A stretch of DNA of 64,000 bases from Clavibacter michiganensis (GCF_021216655.1 NZ_CP080437.1:868001-932000); one strand, 5' to 3'. Positions 21,201 to 30,150 are shown, counted from the stretch's first letter. Numbers and translations are program-made. The notes: generated from the letters alone by a model not told the origin.

Positions 21201-22487
21201 ATGGATCAAGGCAACACCGCCTTCCTCCTGATCGCCGCGGCGCTGGTCCTCCTGATGACGCCGGGTCTGGCGTTCTTCTACGGCGGGCTCGTCAAGGCCA
21301 AGAGCGTCATCAGCATGATGATGATGAGCTTCGGGGCCATGGGCCTCATCGGGCTCCTCTGGGTCCTGTACGGCTACGCCATCGCGTTCGGCAACGGGCC
21401 AGACGGCGCGGCGGGCAACCCGCGCTTCGTCGGCATCGACGGCGTCCTCGGCATCGACCTCGGCCAGCTCGGCCTCGGCGACGCGTACACCGCGGCCCTC
21501 GGCGACCAGACGTCGGCGTACCCCACGCTCGCCTTCGCCGCCTTCCAGGCCACGTTCGCCATCATCACGGTCGCCCTCATCTCCGGGGCCATCGCCGACC
21601 GCGCCAAGTTCGGCGCGTGGATGGTGTTCGCGGGCGTCTGGGCCACGGTCGTCTACTTCCCGGTCGCCAGCTGGGTCTTCAACTTCACGCTCGCCGACGG
21701 CGCCACCGTCGACGGCGGGTGGATCGCCTACAACGTCGGTGCCATCGACTTCGCGGGCGGCACGGCGGTCCACATCAACGCGGGTGCCGCGGCGCTCGCC
21801 CTCTCGCTGGTGCTCGGCAAGCGCGTCGGGTTCGCCAAGGGCATGCACGTGCCGCACAACCCGCCGTTCGTGCTCCTCGGCGCCGGCCTCCTCTGGTTCG
21901 GCTGGTTCGGCTTCAACGCCGGCTCCGAGCTCGCGGCCGACGGCATCGCGGCCATCGCGTTCCTCAACACCATCGCCGCCCCGGCCGCCGCGATCCTCGG
22001 CTGGCTCGTGGTCGAGAAGATCCGCGACGGCAAGCCGACCTCGGTGGGCGCCGCCTCCGGCGCGGTCGCGGGACTCGTCGCGATCACCCCGGCGTGCGCC
22101 GCGCTCTCGCCGACCTGGGCCATCGTCCTCGGCCTCATCGCCGGTGCCGTCTGCGCCGTCGCGATCGAGCTGAAGTTCAAGCTCGGCTTCGACGACTCGC
22201 TCGACGTGGTGGGCATCCACCTCATCGGCGGCCTCATCGGCACGCTGTACATCGGCATCTTCGCCACGAACGTCGGCCTCATCTACTCGGGCTCGCTCGA
22301 GCAGCTCGGCAAGCAGGCCCTCGCCGCGTTCGCGGTGCTGATCTACTCGTTCGTGCTCTCGTACGTCATCGGCACGATCATCCAGAAGACCATGGGCTTC
22401 CGGGTGAAGAACGAGGACGAGATCGCGGGCATCGACACGATCGTCCACGGCGAGGAGGGCTACGTGCTGGAGACCTCCGGCCGCTGA
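21201..22487 (+). CDS. amt: Ammonium transporter (Amt/MEP/Rh)
   Basis: A trimeric channel-like ammonium transporter in the cytoplasmic membrane. The 428 residues contain about eleven transmembrane helices. Family features seen are LMTPGLAFFYGGLV near the start, DFAGGTAVHINAGAAALALS with the first pore histidine near residue 190, LLWFGWFGFNAGSE, and VGIHLIGGLIGTLY with the second pore histidine near residue 335. The start has a GAGAGG ribosome-binding site. No glnK or glnD follows, unlike in most bacteria; a hairpin terminator does. A GlnR-type box upstream points to induction in nitrogen limitation. Confidence 0.96.
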   Translation: MDQGNTAFLLIAAALVLLMTPGLAFFYGGLVKAKSVISMMMMSFGAMGLIGLLWVLYGYAIAFGNGPDGAAGNPRFVGIDGVLGIDLGQLGLGDAYTAALGDQTSAYPTLAFAAFQATFAIITVALISGAIADRAKFGAWMVFAGVWATVVYFPVASWVFNFTLADGATVDGGWIAYNVGAIDFAGGTAVHINAGAAALALSLVLGKRVGFAKGMHVPHNPPFVLLGAGLLWFGWFGFNAGSELAADGIAAIAFLNTIAAPAAAILGWLVVEKIRDGKPTSVGAASGAVAGLVAITPACAALSPTWAIVLGLIAGAVCAVAIELKFKLGFDDSLDVVGIHLIGGLIGTLYIGIFATNVGLIYSGSLEQLGKQALAAFAVLIYSFVLSYVIGTIIQKTMGFRVKNEDEIAGIDTIVHGEEGYVLETSGR

Positions 22488-22510
22488 CCCGCTCCACCGG
22501 TTCGACCACG

Positions 22511-22545
22511 ACGGGCGCCGCACCTCGCGAGAGGGCGGCGCCCGT
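22511..22545 (+). terminator. amt terminator hairpin
   Basis: Stem ACGGGCGCCGC pairing with GCGGCGCCCGT, extended inward by CCTC/GAGG after one bulged A and closed by a GCGA loop. Confidence 0.75.
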
Positions 22546-22735
22546 CCGTCGTCCGGGCGGCGGTCGCGCGGCCGGCCGGAGGTCCGTCCGCCGAACGGCT
22601 GTTCGCCCTCCGCGGAGAGCCGTCCCCGACGGGCGGCACGGTGTCGGCCCCGGCGTACGGTGGGAGGCAGCGGTAGGGCGCGCACCTCGGCGCCGCCGCA
22701 CCCCGTGACCATCGAGACGAAGAAGACGAGAGCAC

Positions 22736-23575
22736 ATGGCATCCCCCCTCATCACCCTGAACAACGGCGTCACCATCCCGCAGCTGGGCTTCGGCGTCTT
22801 CCAGACCCCGCCCGCCGAGACGCAGCAGGCCGTGGAGCGCGCGTTCGAGGCCGGCTATCGCCACATCGACACCGCCGCCGGCTACTACAACGAGGAGGGC
22901 GTGGGCGCCGCCATCAAGGCGACGGGCATCCCGCGCGAGGAGCTCTTCATCACCACGAAGCTCCGCAACGGCGACCAGGGCGCGGACAGCGCCCGCAGCG
23001 CCTTCGAGGACAGCCGGCGCAAGCTCGGCGTCGACGCGGTGGACCTCTACCTGATCCACTGGCCCTACCCGAAGCACGGCCTGTACGTCGAGACCTGGAA
23101 GACCTTCGAGGCGCTGCACGCCGAGGGCCTCATCCGCGCGATCGGCGTCTCCAACTTCCTCCCGGAGCACCTGGAGAAGCTGGCCGCCGAGAGCGACGTC
23201 GTGCCCGCGGTGAACCAGATCGAGGTGCACCCGACGTTCCAGCAGCACGACCTCTCCACCTTCTCGGTCGAGCGCGGCATCGAGGTCGAGGCGTACAGCC
23301 CGCTCGGCCAGGGCGCCGACCTGGAGTCGGAGATCGTGACGCGCCTCGCGAAGGAGCACGACGCCACCCCCGCGCAGGTCGTGCTCGCGTGGCACCTCGC
23401 GCAGGGTCGCATCGTCATCCCGAAGTCGGTCACGCCGGAGCGCATCGTGCAGAACTTCCAGAGCATCGAGGTGGAGCTCACGGTCGAGGAGCTCGCCGAG
23501 ATCGACACCCTGGAGACCGGCACGCGCCTCGGCGCCGACCCGGCGACGGCGGACTTCACGCAGTTCCCGTCCTGA
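22736..23575 (+). CDS. Aldo/keto reductase (2,5-diketo-D-gluconate reductase-like)
   Basis: An NADPH-dependent (beta/alpha)8 oxidoreductase of 279 residues. The catalytic tetrad is visible: Asp and Tyr in GYRHIDTAAGYYNEEGVG (about 40-58), Lys in LFITTKLRN (about 73) and His in LYLIHWPYP (about 107). Cofactor binding is shown by GVSNF, AYSPLGQG and VIPKSVTPERI. The closest named groups are the prokaryotic AKR5 enzymes that reduce diketogluconate or small aldehydes. The true substrate cannot be read from sequence. It is a single gene between two terminators. Confidence 0.9.
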   Translation: MASPLITLNNGVTIPQLGFGVFQTPPAETQQAVERAFEAGYRHIDTAAGYYNEEGVGAAIKATGIPREELFITTKLRNGDQGADSARSAFEDSRRKLGVDAVDLYLIHWPYPKHGLYVETWKTFEALHAEGLIRAIGVSNFLPEHLEKLAAESDVVPAVNQIEVHPTFQQHDLSTFSVERGIEVEAYSPLGQGADLESEIVTRLAKEHDATPAQVVLAWHLAQGRIVIPKSVTPERIVQNFQSIEVELTVEELAEIDTLETGTRLGADPATADFTQFPS

Positions 23576-23599
23576 CCCACCCGCCGACGTGCCGGCAGC

Positions 23600-23637
23600 A
23601 CGACGCCCGCCCGGCTCCTCGCCGCGGCGGGCGTCGT
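23600..23637 (+). terminator. Terminator after the aldo/keto reductase
   Basis: Perfect 12-bp stem ACGACGCCCGCC with a 14-base loop, starting 25 bases after the stop. Confidence 0.75.
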
Positions 23638-23781
23638 CGCGTCGGCACCGCCGCATGACATCGCGCTCGTATCGGGGGCGCGAGGGGTCTAGCGTGAGCG
23701 GCACGACGCTCCCTCAGGCCGGAGGCGAGAGCCTCGGACCCGCCGGAGCCCGCCGGAGCCGGCCTCACCGTCAGGAGCATC

Positions 23782-24213
23782 GTGATCGATCCCACCGTCC
23801 CGCCTTCCCGCCTCGCCGATGCGCTCAGCTCCGTGTCCGAGCGCATCGACGCGTCCGTCGACGCGAGCTGGGACGGGCTCACCGGAGTCCAGATCCTCAT
23901 CCTCCGGCGGCTCTCCGGCACCGAGCGGATGGACAGGGCGTCCCTCGCGCTCGACACCCGCACCGCTCGCGCCGCCACCGTGCCGAGCCTCGCGTCGCTC
24001 ATGCAGAAGGGCCTCGTGCTGGAGTCCGAGGACCCCACCGGGCCCTACCTGCACCTCTCCGACGGAGGACGGGCGCTCCTCCTGGGCGTCCGGACGGCCC
24101 GCGCCGAGTGGCTCGAGCAGGCGGCGAGGCAGGCCCGGCCGCCCGTGCACGGCGACGACCTCCTGCGCGCCGCCGCGCTGCTCGAGCACCTGCGCGCCAC
24201 GGACGACATCTGA
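23782..24213 (+). CDS. MarR-like winged-helix regulator
   Basis: A 143-residue protein with a MarR-style winged helix. The first helices (LADALSSVSERIDASVDASWDG) lead into LTGVQILILRRLSG. A recognition-helix region (ARAATVPSLASLMQKGLVLE) follows, and then a wing (SEDPTGPYLHLSDGGRALL) near residue 90. The start is GTG and no ATG is available. Its 3' end overlaps the next gene, so it may be coupled to, or regulate, the methyltransferase. The ligand is unknown. Confidence 0.7.
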   Translation: MIDPTVPPSRLADALSSVSERIDASVDASWDGLTGVQILILRRLSGTERMDRASLALDTRTARAATVPSLASLMQKGLVLESEDPTGPYLHLSDGGRALLLGVRTARAEWLEQAARQARPPVHGDDLLRAAALLEHLRATDDI

Positions 24214-25076
24214 GCGGGCATGGGCCGACCCGCGACGGCCTCGATGACGACATCGTCGCGCGCCTGCGGGCGGCCGGCTGCGTCTTCGCCGAGGAGGAGG
24301 CCGCGCTGCTCGTCGCGGAGGCGGCGGACCGCCAGCCCGACGCCGGCCCCGGCGACGGGGGAGCGCACCGCGCCGACGAGCTCGAGCGGATGACGGCGGC
24401 CCGCATCGACGGGGCGCCCCTCGAGGTCGTCCTCGGTTGGGCGGCGTTCGCGGGGCGGCGGATCATCGTGCGACCCGGGGTCTTCGTGCCGCGCCGACGC
24501 ACCGAGCGCCTGGCCCGGGCCGCCGTCGACGCGGCGCGGGAGGTGGATGCCCCTACCGTCGTCGACCTGTGCTGCGGATCGGGCGCCATCGCCGCCGTGG
24601 TCGCGGACGACGTGCCCGGCGCGGTCGTGCACGCCGCCGACGTGGACGCGGTCGCGGTCGCCTGCGCCGCCGCCAACCTCATCCCGCGCGGCGTCGCGGT
24701 GCATCGGGGCGACCTGATGGAGGCGCTGCCCACGGCGCTGCGCGGCCGGATCGACGTCCTCGTCGCCAACGTGCCCTACGTACCGAGCGCGGGCCTCGCG
24801 CTCATGCCGCCGGAGGCGCGTCTCCACGAGCCGGAGGCCACGCGGGACGGCGGGGCCGACGGGCTCGACGTGCTGCGACGCGTGGCACGGGGGAGCGGAT
24901 CCTGGCTCGCCCCCGACGGGCTCCTCCTCGTCGAGGTCGCGGACGAACAGCTCGCCGCGGCCCTCGACGCGCTCGCGACCGCCGGCCTCGAGGCGCGAGC
25001 CGACCCGCTCGCAGCACCCGTGCAGGACGACGAGGACGACGGCACACGGGTCGTGACCGGCCGACATCCGCGCTGA
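24210..25076 (+). CDS. PrmC/HemK-like N5-glutamine methyltransferase (actinobacterial paralogue)
   Basis: A class I methyltransferase of the group related to PrmC, which methylates release factors on glutamine. Seen are VLGWAAFAGRRIIVRPGVFVPRRRTE, the SAM motif VVDLCCGSGAIAAVVA near residue 115, and NVPY in place of the classical NPPY near residue 190. The reading matches the family from DDDIVARLRAAGCVFAEEEA on, but no ATG, GTG or TTG lies just upstream. A CTG overlapping the previous stop (CTGA) is taken as start, giving 288 residues. ATG at 24390 would cut off the N-terminal helical domain. The product call is firm and the start weak. Confidence 0.75.
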   Translation: MSGHGPTRDGLDDDIVARLRAAGCVFAEEEAALLVAEAADRQPDAGPGDGGAHRADELERMTAARIDGAPLEVVLGWAAFAGRRIIVRPGVFVPRRRTERLARAAVDAAREVDAPTVVDLCCGSGAIAAVVADDVPGAVVHAADVDAVAVACAAANLIPRGVAVHRGDLMEALPTALRGRIDVLVANVPYVPSAGLALMPPEARLHEPEATRDGGADGLDVLRRVARGSGSWLAPDGLLLVEVADEQLAAALDALATAGLEARADPLAAPVQDDEDDGTRVVTGRHPR

Positions 25077-25224
25077 GCTATCGGCCCGATGTCCCGAGGC
25101 CCGATGACGCGCGGACCGTCCGGCAACCGGCCGCGGACCTCGTTGTCTCCTGTCCACAACCCGCTCGGCGGCCGGACGGTCCTCCCTAGGGTCGCGGTGT
25201 CCCATCCACCTACGAGAGCCACCA

Positions 25225-26520
25225 ATGACCCTCATCCCACGCCGTCCCCGCGCGTCCGTCCGCACGGCGCCGTCCCTCCCGGACCGCGACGCCCGCCGTC
25301 GCCCCCGTCGCGGCCTCGCCGCCCTCGCATCGGCCGCCGCCGTCCTCACCGCGGTCGCCATCGGCGTCCCCGCGGGTTCGGCATCCGCCGCCGCGCCCAG
25401 CACGCCCGTCCCCGGCATGCAGGTCCCCGCTCTCAAGGACGTCCTCGGCGACGCCGGCATCGAGCACGTCGGCGTGGCCATGGGCAGCGGCGAGGTGCAG
25501 GGCACCTCGGCCGACCTCATCGCCCGTCACTTCAACGCCATGACCCCGGAGAACGAGGGCAAGGCCGACGCCATCCAGCCCGTCGAGGGCCGATTCGACT
25601 TCTCGGGCATCGACAAGCTGCTCGACTTCGCCGACGCCCACGGCATGAAGATGTACTTCCACGTCCCCTACTGGAAGCCGCAGACGCCCGCGTGGTTCTT
25701 CCTCGACAACGGCCGACCGCTGACGAACAGCCCGGCCGACCAGGCGCTGCTCAAGGCGCGCATGGAAGCCCACATGAAGGCGATCGCCGACCACGTCGCG
25801 TCCCGCTACCCGAAGGGGAACAGCCCCATCTGGGCCATGGACGTCGTCAACGAGGTCATCGACGACGGCCCCAACGGCAACCCGCACGACATGAAGGACA
25901 CGCCCTTCTTCCGGGTGCTCGGCGAGGGCTTCGTCGACGAGGCCTTCCAGCTCGCGAAGAAGTACTTCCCGGGCGTCAAGCTCTTCATCAACGAGTACAA
26001 CACCGACTCGCCGAGCAAGCGCGCCGACTACCTCGGGCTCGTCTCCGACCTCCTGAAGCGGCACATCCCGGTCGAGGGCGTGTCGCAGCAGAGCCACATC
26101 GGGCTCCGCAGCGACATCGAAGAGCTGAGGAACACGATCCACGCGGTGAAGGCCCTCGACCCGAACCTCCTCCAGGCCATCTCCGAGCTGGACGTCGGTG
26201 CGTTGCAGGCCGCCGCGACGGGCAACAGCGAGAACCGGAACCACACGGCGCCGATCTACTCGAACCCGGACGACACCGCCGCGGCCGTGGGCTGGGTCTA
26301 CAAGGACCTGTTCACGATGATCCGGCAGGAGGCCGGCAACCTCGAGTCGGTCACCTTCTGGGGCTCCGACAACTCGCGCACCTGGCTGCACAGCCCGTCG
26401 ATCGACCAGCCGTGGGACCAGCCGCTCCCGTTCGGGACCCATCAGGAGGCCATGCCCGCGTACTGGGGCATCGTGAGGCCCGACCTGCTCCCGCCGCGTC
26501 CGCCGCTGCCGAAGGGCTGA
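25225..26520 (+). CDS. Secreted GH10 endo-1,4-beta-xylanase, single domain
   Basis: A plant cell-wall xylan hydrolase. A long twin-arginine-containing signal region (RRPRRGLAALASAAAVLT ... GSASA) is followed directly by a GH10 catalytic domain, 431 residues in all. The acid/base Glu is in AMDVVNEVID near residue 215 and the nucleophile Glu in AISELDVG near residue 320. The GH10 segment usually reading HTLxWHSQ is HVPYWKPQ here, so a conserved active-site His is Lys. It ends PPLPKG without a binding domain. It is about half identical by eye to the next gene and ends at a hairpin. Clavibacter genomes carry such a tandem pair. Confidence 0.88.
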   Translation: MTLIPRRPRASVRTAPSLPDRDARRRPRRGLAALASAAAVLTAVAIGVPAGSASAAAPSTPVPGMQVPALKDVLGDAGIEHVGVAMGSGEVQGTSADLIARHFNAMTPENEGKADAIQPVEGRFDFSGIDKLLDFADAHGMKMYFHVPYWKPQTPAWFFLDNGRPLTNSPADQALLKARMEAHMKAIADHVASRYPKGNSPIWAMDVVNEVIDDGPNGNPHDMKDTPFFRVLGEGFVDEAFQLAKKYFPGVKLFINEYNTDSPSKRADYLGLVSDLLKRHIPVEGVSQQSHIGLRSDIEELRNTIHAVKALDPNLLQAISELDVGALQAAATGNSENRNHTAPIYSNPDDTAAAVGWVYKDLFTMIRQEAGNLESVTFWGSDNSRTWLHSPSIDQPWDQPLPFGTHQEAMPAYWGIVRPDLLPPRPPLPKG

Positions 26521-26540
26521 TCACCGCCCGAGCGACCACC

Positions 26541-26573
26541 GCGGCCCCCGTCCTCCTCGAGGATGGGGGCCGC
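26541..26573 (+). terminator. Terminator after the first xylanase
   Basis: Stem GCGGCCCCCGTCC pairing with GGATGGGGGCCGC (one G-T pair), seven-base loop, 20 bases after the stop. Confidence 0.8.
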
Positions 26574-26598
26574 TCTGCGTTCGTTGCCACACACAACA

Positions 26599-26616
26599 AA
26601 GGTTTTCGAATACCTT
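26599..26616 (+). promoter_or_regulatory. Candidate LacI-type operator before the second xylanase
   Basis: AAGGTTTTCGAATACCTT, an 18-bp inverted repeat with one mismatched pair and a central CG. Even palindromes with a central CG are typical of LacI-family sugar regulators. It lies 75 bases before the start in unusually A+T-rich DNA. Confidence 0.5.
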
Positions 26617-26690
26617 GCCCGCCGTAGGGGAGGGTGCCTACGGTGCGAGCATCCGACACCGAAGTCGGAACACATGAGAGGTGTTCGACG

Positions 26691-28700
26691 ATGAGCATTC
26701 CCCGCACCAGCGCGTCCGCGTCCGCGGACGTCAGCCCGCCCCGCCTGGACCGCAGCAGGTCCGCCGGCAGCCGCGCCGTCGGCGCCCGTCCCGCCCGCCG
26801 CCGGGGCATGGCGGCGATCACGGCGCTCGGCCTCGTCGTGGGCGCAGGCGCCCTCGCCGCGCCGTCCGCACAGGCCGCCGACGCCGCCGCTCCCGCACGC
26901 ATCGGATCCGACTTCGAGTCCGGCACGGACGGCTGGGCCCCGCGCGGCGACGGCGTCGCGATCGCGCCCAGCACGATCGCGCGCACCGGATCCGGCAGCC
27001 TGCTCGTGACCGACCGCACGCAGGAGTGGCACGGGGCAGCCCTCGACGTGACGAGCGCCCTCGCCGTGGGCCAGCAGGTCGAGGTGACGGTGTGGGCGCG
27101 CCTGGCCGCGGGGGAGGAGCCCGCGTCCCTCAAGGTCTCCGTGCAGCGCGACACCGGCGGCGGCAGCGGATACGACGGGGTGGCGGGAGCCGCGGCGCGG
27201 GTCACCGCCGACGCGTGGACCGAGCTCACCGGCACGTACACGCTCGGCGGCCCGGTCGACAGGGCGCAGGTCTACGTCGAGGGCACCGTCGGCGCCGACT
27301 TCCTCCTCGACGACTTCCAGCTCGGCGAGGCGGTGGCCACGCCCGTGCAGACCGACATCCCGGCGCTCAAGGACGTCCTCGGCGCCCGCGGCATCGAGCA
27401 CGTGGGCGTCGCCATCGACGGTCGCGAGACCGTGGGCGCGGGAGCGGATCTGGTGAGCCGCCAGTTCGACGCGTTCACGCCGGAGAACGCCGGCAAGCCC
27501 GAGAGCGTCCAGCCGGAGGAGGGGCGCTTCACCTTCACGCAGCTCGACCAGCTGCTCGACTTCGCCGACCGCACCGGCACGGAGGTGTACTACCACGTGC
27601 TGTTCTGGCACTCGCAGACGCCCGCGTGGTTCTTCCTCGACGGCGACCGCCCCCTCACCGACAGCCCCGCGGATCAGGCGCTGCTGAAGGCGCGCATGGA
27701 GGCGCACGTGACGGGGATCGCCGACCACATCGCCGCGCGCTACCCCGACGGGAACAGCCCGATCTGGGCGATGGACGTCGTCAACGAGGTCATCGACGAC
27801 GGTCCCAACGACAATGCGCACGACATGCGCGACAGCCGCTGGTACCAGGTGCTGGGGGAGGGGTTCGTCGACGAGGGCTTCCGCCTCGCCCGCGCGCACT
27901 TCCCGGGCGTCAAGCTGTTCATCAACGACTACAACACGGAGCTGCCCACCAAGCGCGCCGACTACCTCGAGCTGATCGCCGCGCTCGTCGCCCGCGGCGT
28001 GCCGATCGACGGGGTGGGCCACCAGGCGCACGTCGACTTCGCCCGGCCGGTCTCGTGGCTGCGCGACTCGATCCGCGCGGTCGAGCGCATCGACCCGCGC
28101 CTGCTGCAGGCGATCACCGAGCTCGACGTGAACGCGTCGAACCAGAACGAGGGCGCCGACGTGAGCGGCGCGCCGCAGGATCCGTACACGCCGGTCTACG
28201 CGGACGATGCGCAGGCGGGAGCCGAGGTCGGCTATTACTACCGCGACCTCTTCCAGATGATCCGCCAGCAGGCGGCATCCATCGACTCGGTCACCTTCTG
28301 GGGAGTGAGCAACGCGCGCAGCTGGCTGCGCACGTGGCCGATCGCGCGTCCGTGGGAGCAGCCGCTGCCGTTCGACGACGACCTGCAGGCGGCTCCCGCC
28401 TACTGGGGCATCGTGGATCCGAGGCAGCTCCCGGCGCGTCCCGCGGACCTCTCGGCGCCGCGCATCGCGGACGTGGATGACATCACGGCGGTCGCGACGA
28501 GGGCCGCGGGCGTGCGCGTGCCGTACGCGCTGCCTTCGGCCATCGACACCCGGGACGGGAACGTGCGGGTCGTCTGCGCGCCGCCCCGCAGCGGGATCTT
28601 CCCCGTCGGCACCACGACGGTCACCTGCACCGCGAAGGACCGCGCCGGCAACGTCCGGACGAGCACCTTCGACGTGATCGTGACGCGCGCCGGCTCGTGA
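26691..28700 (+). CDS. Secreted multidomain GH10 xylanase (CBM22-like + GH10 + HYR)
   Basis: A secreted 669-residue xylan hydrolase. A long signal peptide (RRRGMAAITALGLVVGAGALAAPSAQAA) precedes a beta-sandwich carbohydrate-binding module at about 70-220, beginning DFESGTDGWAPRGDGV, of the CBM22/CBM4_9 type common beside GH10. The GH10 domain covers about 225-580 with HVLFWHSQTPAWFF intact, acid/base Glu in AMDVVNEVID and nucleophile Glu in AITELDVN. A C-terminal HYR-type beta domain follows, with FPVGTTTVTCTAKDRAGN. The ATG follows a GAGAGG ribosome-binding site. The last 85 bases recur at 30648-30732. It probably works with the shorter xylanase upstream. Confidence 0.9.
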   Translation: MSIPRTSASASADVSPPRLDRSRSAGSRAVGARPARRRGMAAITALGLVVGAGALAAPSAQAADAAAPARIGSDFESGTDGWAPRGDGVAIAPSTIARTGSGSLLVTDRTQEWHGAALDVTSALAVGQQVEVTVWARLAAGEEPASLKVSVQRDTGGGSGYDGVAGAAARVTADAWTELTGTYTLGGPVDRAQVYVEGTVGADFLLDDFQLGEAVATPVQTDIPALKDVLGARGIEHVGVAIDGRETVGAGADLVSRQFDAFTPENAGKPESVQPEEGRFTFTQLDQLLDFADRTGTEVYYHVLFWHSQTPAWFFLDGDRPLTDSPADQALLKARMEAHVTGIADHIAARYPDGNSPIWAMDVVNEVIDDGPNDNAHDMRDSRWYQVLGEGFVDEGFRLARAHFPGVKLFINDYNTELPTKRADYLELIAALVARGVPIDGVGHQAHVDFARPVSWLRDSIRAVERIDPRLLQAITELDVNASNQNEGADVSGAPQDPYTPVYADDAQAGAEVGYYYRDLFQMIRQQAASIDSVTFWGVSNARSWLRTWPIARPWEQPLPFDDDLQAAPAYWGIVDPRQLPARPADLSAPRIADVDDITAVATRAAGVRVPYALPSAIDTRDGNVRVVCAPPRSGIFPVGTTTVTCTAKDRAGNVRTSTFDVIVTRAGS

Positions 28701-28716
28701 TGCGCTGACGCCGGCC

Positions 28717-28757
28717 CGACGCGGCCCCCGCCTCCTCGCGAGACGGGGGCCGCGTCG
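28717..28757 (+). terminator. Terminator after the second xylanase
   Basis: Perfect 14-bp stem CGACGCGGCCCCCG with a 13-base loop, 16 bases after the stop. Confidence 0.82.
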
Positions 28758-29603
28758 AGTGGCGGGCCGTGTCGGACGTCACGTGGGGGATGAGGTGCAC
28801 GTCACCTCGTGTCGCTCGGGTTGGCACCCCCAGGGCGTCAGATCCGCTCTTCGCTTCCGCGCTCGGGTGGGAGCCAGCAGCTCGCCGGCGACCATCAGGG
28901 GAGAATGCTGACCATGCTGCGGCGCTGAAGCGAGAGGACGGCACCGCCTCGGCCGCCGTCGTCGTGATGGCGCCGAAGGAGAGACCGGCCGGTTCACGTG
29001 ACCGAGCCACCCGAAGGCGGGCAGGGCATCCGGTAGCCGACCCAAGGCGACCGGAATCGCGATCGCATGGACGTACCCGCGATGCCGATCGCCCGGAGAC
29101 CATTCCATCCATCGCCGATCCATCAGCAGGGCCGCCCGCGACAGCACGTCGATCCGGCGAAGCGCAGCACCCGACTCGAGTGGCACTCCCTGCATCGCGA
29201 TGAGAATCGGCTGCTGGGCTCCGACGACGAGACCCGGCCCCAGTTGCGTCGCACGTGGCGATCGCATTCCGATACGTCACGAGTCGTGGGGCTCGAGCGA
29301 ACGGGACGCTCTTTGCGAGATGCAGCGTCTGGTCGGGTGCGCTCGGCATACGAAGGGCCAGCGCCCCTCCACTCAGGCGTGGGTTCTGCTGTCGCGACGA
29401 GCGCGCACTCGTCGAACTGCGCATCCTGCCGGACGGCACCTCGAGGAGCTGACGATGATCCTCGGTATTCGGAAAGCCGCACTGCTGGGTGCTAAGACAT
29501 GAGCGTCGCGCGTGGAGATGAGGCCGCGGGCTGGGGACGTGAGGCCGAGCGGCCACACGGCGCTTCCGCTGGCGGAGACGACGGACTGGGCTGCGACGTG
29601 GAC
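28758..29603. other. About 850 bases with no recognisable gene
   Basis: Several open frames cross this stretch on both strands, but none has the codon pattern of its neighbours (strong G/C at third positions), a convincing start, or a protein I recognise. Base composition is visibly less G+C-rich than the genes around it. It may be a decayed gene or an old insertion between the xylanases and the small secreted protein gene. Confidence 0.5.
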
Positions 29604-29639
29604 CGAGAGTGCCCCGACATGAATGTCGGGGCACTCTCG
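29604..29639 (-). terminator. Terminator of the small secreted protein gene
   Basis: Perfect 17-bp stem CGAGAGTGCCCCGACAT with only two bases between the arms, lying 27 bases past the stop of the minus-strand gene. Confidence 0.8.
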
Positions 29640-29665
29640 ACATCGAGACGACGGATGTGCGCGTA

Positions 29666-30118
29666 CTAGTTGCTGAATCCACCCAGCGGAACGGTCTGCC
29701 ACCCGATGTTGTTGTTCCGGCGATTTCCGAAACGAGAGTCAAGCGGTACGCACGCACCTTGGCTGGAGAAGGCGATGTAAGTGCCGTCATTGCCCTTGAT
29801 GTTCACTGACTGAACGTTCCAGGTCCTGATCGACGCCGCGTTGTTCCGGATCTTCTGGCCATAGCCGGCGGTGCCGGTCTCCGTGTTGTTGAATGTGTCG
29901 TTGATCCACGCCTCACCGCGATTGACCCCCGTGTAGACGCGCGACGCCGAGGCGCAGTTGGGACCGTAGTAGATCTCGAAATACGGCGTGTAGGCCGCGG
30001 CCGCGACGGCATCGGGGCTGGAGATCGTGGCGGCGCTCGCGGCGGTGCCGCCTGCCAGAATGGACGCTCCGGCGACTGCCAGCGTGGTGGCGGTTCTCCA
30101 GATGCTCGCTTTGAACAT
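29666..30118 (-). CDS. Small secreted protein, beta/gamma-crystallin or peptidase inhibitor I36-like
   Basis: A 150-residue exported protein. The signal peptide (WRTATTLAVAGASILAGGTAASA) is cleaved after about residue 29. The mature part has two cysteines (PNCASAS and GACVPLD) that could pair. It reads YFEIYYGPNCASASRVYTG, then GYGQKIRNNAASIRTWN. Such aromatic/Gly patterns with an NNAAS turn recall the beta/gamma-crystallin-like fold of Streptomyces inhibitor I36 proteins; this is a resemblance, not an identification. The codon use is less G+C-biased than in neighbours, hinting at transfer. A ribosome-binding site (CAGGAG) precedes the ATG. It has its own promoter candidate and terminator. 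Confidence 0.75.
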   Translation of the reverse strand: MFKASIWRTATTLAVAGASILAGGTAASAATISSPDAVAAAAYTPYFEIYYGPNCASASRVYTGVNRGEAWINDTFNNTETGTAGYGQKIRNNAASIRTWNVQSVNIKGNDGTYIAFSSQGACVPLDSRFGNRRNNNIGWQTVPLGGFSN

Positions 30119-30150
30119 GTGCACTCCTGAGGGACGAGCCATGGACCTCC

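Noticed and set aside
25225..28700. Tandem xylanases as recently transferred genes
   Set aside because: Their G+C content and codon use match the surrounding core genes, so local duplication is simpler.
28621..29790. A 389-codon minus-strand frame across the non-coding block
   Set aside because: Its composition is Ser/Arg-rich shadow-like sequence, it overlaps the xylanase end and two terminators, and no family is recognisable.
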